From NCBI RefSeq assembly GCF_000718135.1, contig NZ_JOEM01000035.1:1-33391 (forward strand): a DNA stretch of 33,391 nt. The letters run 5' to 3'. The notes beneath the pieces were generated by a model. The model did not search any database. It saw only the letters and a list, made by a program, of their open reading frames with translations, and was not told the origin of the DNA. Within the stretch, counting starts at the first letter, position 1. Each line of letters begins with the position of its first letter. Position numbers and translations under genes: made by a program. Positions 25,101 to 31,100 of the stretch are shown here, in pieces. The DNA comes from Streptomyces cyaneofuscatus. GTDB lineage: Bacteria; Actinomycetota; Actinomycetes; Streptomycetales; Streptomycetaceae.

Positions 25101-28100
25101 CCTCGATCAGGGTGACCGTGGCGCCGGTCGCCTTCGCGGCCCACTCGGCCACCGCACGGTCGGCGTCCGGGCCCCACGGGGCGTTGGCCAGGTGGCGGCG
25201 CAGCCGGCCGTCGAGGGCGTCCTGGCTCAGGGCGGGGGTGCCCTTCCGGTCGCCGGGCGCCGGCGGCGAGAACAGCGTGTCGCGTTCCGCCCGTTCGCCG
25301 GGGAGGCCGTTCAGCCGCATCAGCTGGGCGGGCGACGCACCGGCGCGGGTCCGGAGCCGGGCCGCCGCCCGTGAGTCGCGGCCGGGCTGCTCGGCAGCGT
25401 GGCGCAGGGCCATGGAGAGCGCGCCGAAGAAGCCGTTGCCCCGTCCGGCCGGAGTGCCCTGGGCGTAGGTGGCGCCGTCGGGTGCGGTGAGGAGGCCGTT
25501 GCGGTCCAGGCGGTAGCGCGGGCCGGTGGTGTCGGTGGGCGGCAGCCAGGGCGGGGTGGGGTGGCTGCGGTGGGCGGGCGGCTTGGGGGTGGTCTCCGTA
25601 CTGCCCGAAGACGTGACGGTGGTCGGCGGGGCGGGCAGTGCGGTGGTGGCAGGCGGCACCGTGCCGGGCGTCAGCGCGGCGGAGAAGAAGCCGTCCGCGG
25701 CGAAGAGCACCGGGCCCGAGGCCGGGTCGGCCGTCGCCGGGTCGGCGCCGTGCGGAAGGAACATCTGCGGCCGCCCCTCCCCCGTCACCACCGTCACCGG
25801 GGTGCCCAGGATCCGGGCCGCGAGCGCGGGCAGCACGTCGGCGCCGCCGTGGTCGGCCGCCCGGCGCTCGGGCGGGGCCGGGTCGCGGCCGTCCGGGTCC
25901 GCCGCCGCGGGCTCGGACGTGAACGGGCGGTACAGGGCCGCCGTGGCCAGCGCCACCCGTTGCTCCGGGCTCGGCCAGACGGTCTGCGGGAGCCGGCCGA
26001 ACGCGTCGAACTCCGCCTGCTGAGCAGCCGTCAGATCTATTTCGGCGTAGTCCAGTTCGGCCTGCGTGAAGGTGTCCGCCGCATCCAGAGCCAGACCGTC
26101 GAGGAGATCCTCGTTGCCGTTGTCGGCCAGCGCCCAGGCGAGCCGGTCGCGCACGGCGCCGACGGCCTGGGCGGTGAGCGCCGGGTCACCGGGGGCGGCC
26201 GCGAACCGGTCGGCGAGGTCCGCGTCGAGCAGGAAGGGCAGCTTGCCCTGGTCCTGGGCCGTCGCGAGGAGCGCGTGGAAGAACGAGGCCCCGTCGTGCG
26301 GCACTTCGTGGACCTCGCGCACCGTGCGCCCGTCCGGCGAGGTGAGGGTGCGCGGGGCGGAGCCGGTGGCGTCGGTGACCTTGTACGGTTCCGGCGCCTC
26401 GGAGCGCCAGTCGGGCGCGGCGTACTCCTGCGGCACGTCCTTCACCGGTACGGAGCCCGAACCCTGGTGGTGGGCGGTGAGGCGGGCGGCGGCCAGGTGG
26501 AGGCGGTGGTGGTCCTGTGCGGCGGCGTCCAGGCGCTGCTGCCAGCGGCGTACGTCGTCGCGGGCCGTCTGCCAGGCGGTGACGGCCGGGGAGGCGGCCA
26601 CCGCCGGGGACGGTGTCGTGGCCCCGGCGCCGTCACCGAGCGCGGTCTGCTCCTCGGGGCTCAGGTCGAGCCAGGTCTCCCGGGCCTTCGCACGGGCGTC
26701 GTAGTAGTTCTTCTCGGCGGTGGCGAGGTCGGCCGCCGCCTTGGCCTGGTCGTCCCAGGCCGTGCGGGCCTCGTCGGGGAAGGTCGTGTCGTCCAGCAGG
26801 CCGTAGTCGCGGGCGATGTCCTCGCGGAGCCAGACCAGGGCGGTGGTCTCGGCCTCGACGGCGCGCGGGCCGCGCTTGGGCTTGCCGAGGGCCTGCATCG
26901 GGCGGCTGTCGGTGACCCGGTGGTCGACCTCGGCCACCGACAGCCAGCTGACGGGGACCGCGAAGAGCATGCTGCGGTCGGTGACGACCTTGATGTGGGT
27001 GCCGAGCGTGGTGTCGGTGGCGCTCCTGAGGGCGGTTGCGTCGTTGGCACCGCCGATCGGGACCGTGGCGCCGGGGTTGGTCACGCCCGCATTGCTGTTG
27101 CCCGCCAGCGGCGACGTGCTGACCGCGCCCTCGATGTTGTCGGTGATGCCCGCTTCCAGCGCGTCGCCGGTCTTGCGCCGCTGCATGGCCTCCATACGGG
27201 GCTTGTTCTCGACGGCGAGCAGCCGGGCGCCGGTGCGGTGCATCTTGGCGTAGAGGCGGGAGTCGGCGGTGTGGGACTGGCCGAGGAGGCGGGCGGAGGA
27301 CTGGGTGGGCAGCGCCGAGCCGTCGGTGCCGAGCGCTTCCCGGAAGCCCGCCGTCAGGCCGACCTGGGAGGTGGCCTCCTGCTGGGCCTGCGCAGGGGCG
27401 GTGCCGAGGGCGGTGAGCGGGGTGTGACGGGCCATCCGTACGCGTTCGGTGAGCATGGTGCCCGTATGGCGCTTGCCGAGGTCCGTGTCGCCGGGGAAGC
27501 CGTCGGCGCGGGCGGTGGCGAGGGTGAGGGCGTCCTGCACGTTGGCCGAGCCGAGGATGTCGACGGCGAGGATGCCGGAGCCGATCACCTCGTCGAAGGG
27601 CAGGATGTCCGGGTCGGTCTCGCCGCTCTCCCCGTCAGTGGTCCGCCACCGGGCGATGCCTTCCGGACGCGCCTGTTCAGCCGTCAGAACATGCACCTCA
27701 CGGTCGGGTTCGCGTACATCCTGCTCGGTGAGGGCACCGTCGGCGCCCGCACCGTCCGGGGTGAGCAGGCTGGCCGGGAGGATCTCGTTGAGGGAGCCGA
27801 CGGGGGCGGTGGCGGTGGGGCCCAGCGGCTTCCCGGAGGCGTCCACCAGGGTGGCCGTCAGGGTGTACGTGGTCACGATCTCGGCGTGCGCCTGGGTGGT
27901 GGCGATGTTGGGCATCGTGGTGCTGCCGACCGCCTCGGTCACATTGCTCGACCGCTGCTTGGCCGCGGTGCCCTGGAGCGCCGGGTTGGCGACCAGCACA
28001 CCGCTGCCGGCCGCGCGTTCGCTCGCGCTGAGCGTCACATCGGCGCCGCGGTCCTGGGACCGGCCCTCGACGTCGTCGCGGGCGGTGGTGCGGTAGTCCT

Positions 28101-31100
28101 CCAGCTCGTAGCCGGTACGCAGCCGCTCCACGGTGGTGGTGACCGGGGTCAGGGTCAGCTTGAGCTGGCCGGGGCTGCCGCCGACCGGCAGGTGGTGCGG
28201 GCTCGTCCAGGTGCGGTAGCGGACCGGCAGGGCCATGCCGTCGGTGGTCAGCTCGTGCACATGGGAGCGGAGGAAGTCCGGGGAGAGGCGCTGGAGCACC
28301 TGCTCGCGGTCGTGCGAGGGCACGCCCATCCGCTCCAGCTGCCCCATCAGCTGCTGCGCCGCCCGGCTGGCGTCGAGCTGGCCGCTGGGGTGGGAGGGGA
28401 AGTGGCGGCGGCGGAGGAAGGGGGGCAGCTTGTAGCCGCCGCCGAGGTTGGCCGGTGTGGTGGTGCCGAGGCCGTCGGGGGCGAGGCCGGCCTCGATCGC
28501 GTCCTGCATCGGCAGGTGGAACATCACCGCGTCACGGACGCGCTGGAGGGCTGCGGCTGCCCGGCGCGGGGCGAGGCCGCGCCCGAGCCGCTCGGAGATC
28601 CGCCCGGCGGCGGAGCTGATCCCGCCCCCGGCACGGGTGCCGACCGCCCCCATCGCGGCCGTCCAGCGGTCCCGTACGGCCACGGTCTCGGTGGCGTCGG
28701 CGACCACCAGGTACATCCGCCCGGCATAGCTGAGGGTGGTGTTGCGGCCCCGGGTGAGGGTCTGGGAGATGCTGCGGCCCTTGCCCCAGGCGTACTGGAG
28801 GGCGGTCGAGTACGCACCCACCACCGCCGGTTGACCCGGTGCCTGCTGCAACGGCGTCACCGCGCCCTGGAGTCCGAGGGTGGTCCGGGTCCCGGTGCTG
28901 GAGCTGCCGGCGACGCGGTGCTCGTTGCCGATCGTCGCTTCGAGGCTGCCCGGCTTGGGGTCGCTCTTGACGCGTACGTTGTCGAGTTCGCCCCGGACCG
29001 CCGCCTTGAGGTAGTGGGTCGAGAAGGGGCCAGCGCCGGTGAGCCCGGTGATGCGGGAGCCGAACGGGCCGAGGTACTGGCCGAGTTGCCCGGCGACGCC
29101 GAGGTTGGCCATGGCCCGGCGCAGGGCGGTGCGGATCGGGGTGCCGGGCGCGCTGACGTGCCAGGAGGTGCCGGTGGCGCGGTCGGCGGTGTCCTGGACG
29201 AGCCGCTGCCGCTGCTCGCCGCCCTCGGTGCTGAGGACCACGTGCGGGGCGCTGAGCAGCTTGTTCACGAGCTGCCGGTCGGACGCGGAGGTCCGGGGCA
29301 GCGGCCGGGTCCCGTCGAGGAGTTGGTCCGCCTCGGTGGAGGCGAGGGGACGCGGTACGGGGGCGGGGGCGGGCGCCGGTGCGGCACCGGTGGCCGGGGG
29401 GTCGGCGGGGGCGTGGCGGTCGGAGCCGTGGGCGGCGGGGACGGCGAGCTCCACCCGGCCCACGGTCTCGGCCCCCCGGGCGAACAGAGGCCGCTCCGTG
29501 ACCTTGCTGACGAAGACGCCCGCGCCCAGCAGCCCCACCGTGGCGAGCCGGGTCCAGCCGCGCGGCCTGCGGTGGCCCTCGAAGGTGGCACCCAACTCCA
29601 CCTGGTAGCTGTAGAGATCGGCGCCGTTCTGGAAGGTCAGCTGGTCGTGGGCGACCGCGACGGTGTTCTTGGTGGCCCGGGTCCGTGTCTGCGCGTAGCG
29701 GGCGCCCAGGGAGACGTTGCCCGCCTGGCGGGGCACCCCGGCTGCCGGGTCCTTGTCGTGGTCGCGCGGCGAGATGCCGAGCTCGACACCGGCGGAGAGG
29801 GTGGTGGACTCCTGCTGCCCCTGGCCGGAGATCTCCGTACCGATGACGGCGTTGCGCAGCGAGCGTTCGCTCAGGGTGGTCTCGAACTGCCGGTCGGTGA
29901 GGCGGGCGCGCAGGATGAGTGTGTGGTGGCCCCGGCGGACCTTGCCGTCCTCGGTGAGGGTGACGGGGACTCCGGTGGTCGTGAGGTCGTCCAGGCTCTG
30001 CGCGAGGCTCGGCCGGTTCAGCGCCTCGCGCACCTGGCGCTCGTTGTGCAGGGCGGTCCGCATGCGCCCGTCCCCGTAGCAGAGCTTGGCCAGGTGGGGG
30101 TGGCGCAGCATCAACGGCGGGACGAAGAGCGACGGGTAGGCGCGGGTGAGGGTGTCCAGGACCGTGTCGGTGAAGGCCTTCAGGGGGTCCTGAGGGGCGG
30201 GCGCGGGGGTGGCGGCCGTCGCCGGGGCGGGGGCCGTCGTCGTGGCGGCCGGGGCGGGGGCCGTCGTCGTGGCCGGGGGCGCCGGGGCGGCGGGCCGCCG
30301 GTCCGGTACGAAGCCCTCGGCGCGGACCTGCCCGCCCAGGTGCACCGGGTTCTCCCGCGTGAGGTACCACGGCACCGGCGGTTCGGCGTCCGGGTTCGGG
30401 CCGGTCGCGCCGGGCGTACGGCTGTCCCAGCCCGCGAGGCGGCGCGCGTCCTGGGTGGAGTACCAGTCGAGGCTGACCACCCGGACCGGCTGCGCGGCGG
30501 AGGCGGGCTGACCGGCCTTCCGCACCATCAGGGTGCGCTCCACCCGGTAGAGCGCCATCGGGTGGTTGCGGACGCGGCCGGTCACCTTGCGGGCGGCGTC
30601 GGAGCCGAGGTAGTGGCCCCGGCCCGCGCTGAGGTCGGTGCGGACCAACGGGCCGCCCTGGAGGCGGACGTCGGTCTCGGGGCCGACGAGGGTGTAGTTC
30701 GGCCCGGCGGTGACCTGGACTCCGAGGCGGGTGTCGCGGACGTGGGCGCGCTGGTTCTGGTACGTGGTCTGAGCGAGGTCGCGGACCTCCGCCTTGACCG
30801 ACTCCGTGACCAGGGTGGCCCGGTGCGGAATCGACCGCTCCACGATCAGGTGGCCCAGCGGGTGCTGTCCGCTGCCCCGGGTCAGCTCGGGTCCGCTGAC
30901 GGGTCCGGCGAGCCGCCCGAAGAGGCCGAGCAGCCGTCCCGGCCGGACGTAGGAGACCAGGGTGCGGTGCGCCGAACTACCGGGCTTGGCACCGGAGATG
31001 GCGAGCGCCACGTCCTCCGGCGGGTCCGTCAGGTGGAGGGCCGTGGTGTCGGTGATCCGGGGTTCGGCCCCGTCCGGGAAGGTGAGCGTCTCCGGCGCCC

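Noticed and set aside
24825..30274. Short tandem repeats considered as a CRISPR array
   Set aside because: The repeats have no spacers, are in coding linkers and match low-complexity Pro/Ala/Thr or Pro/Gln tracts.
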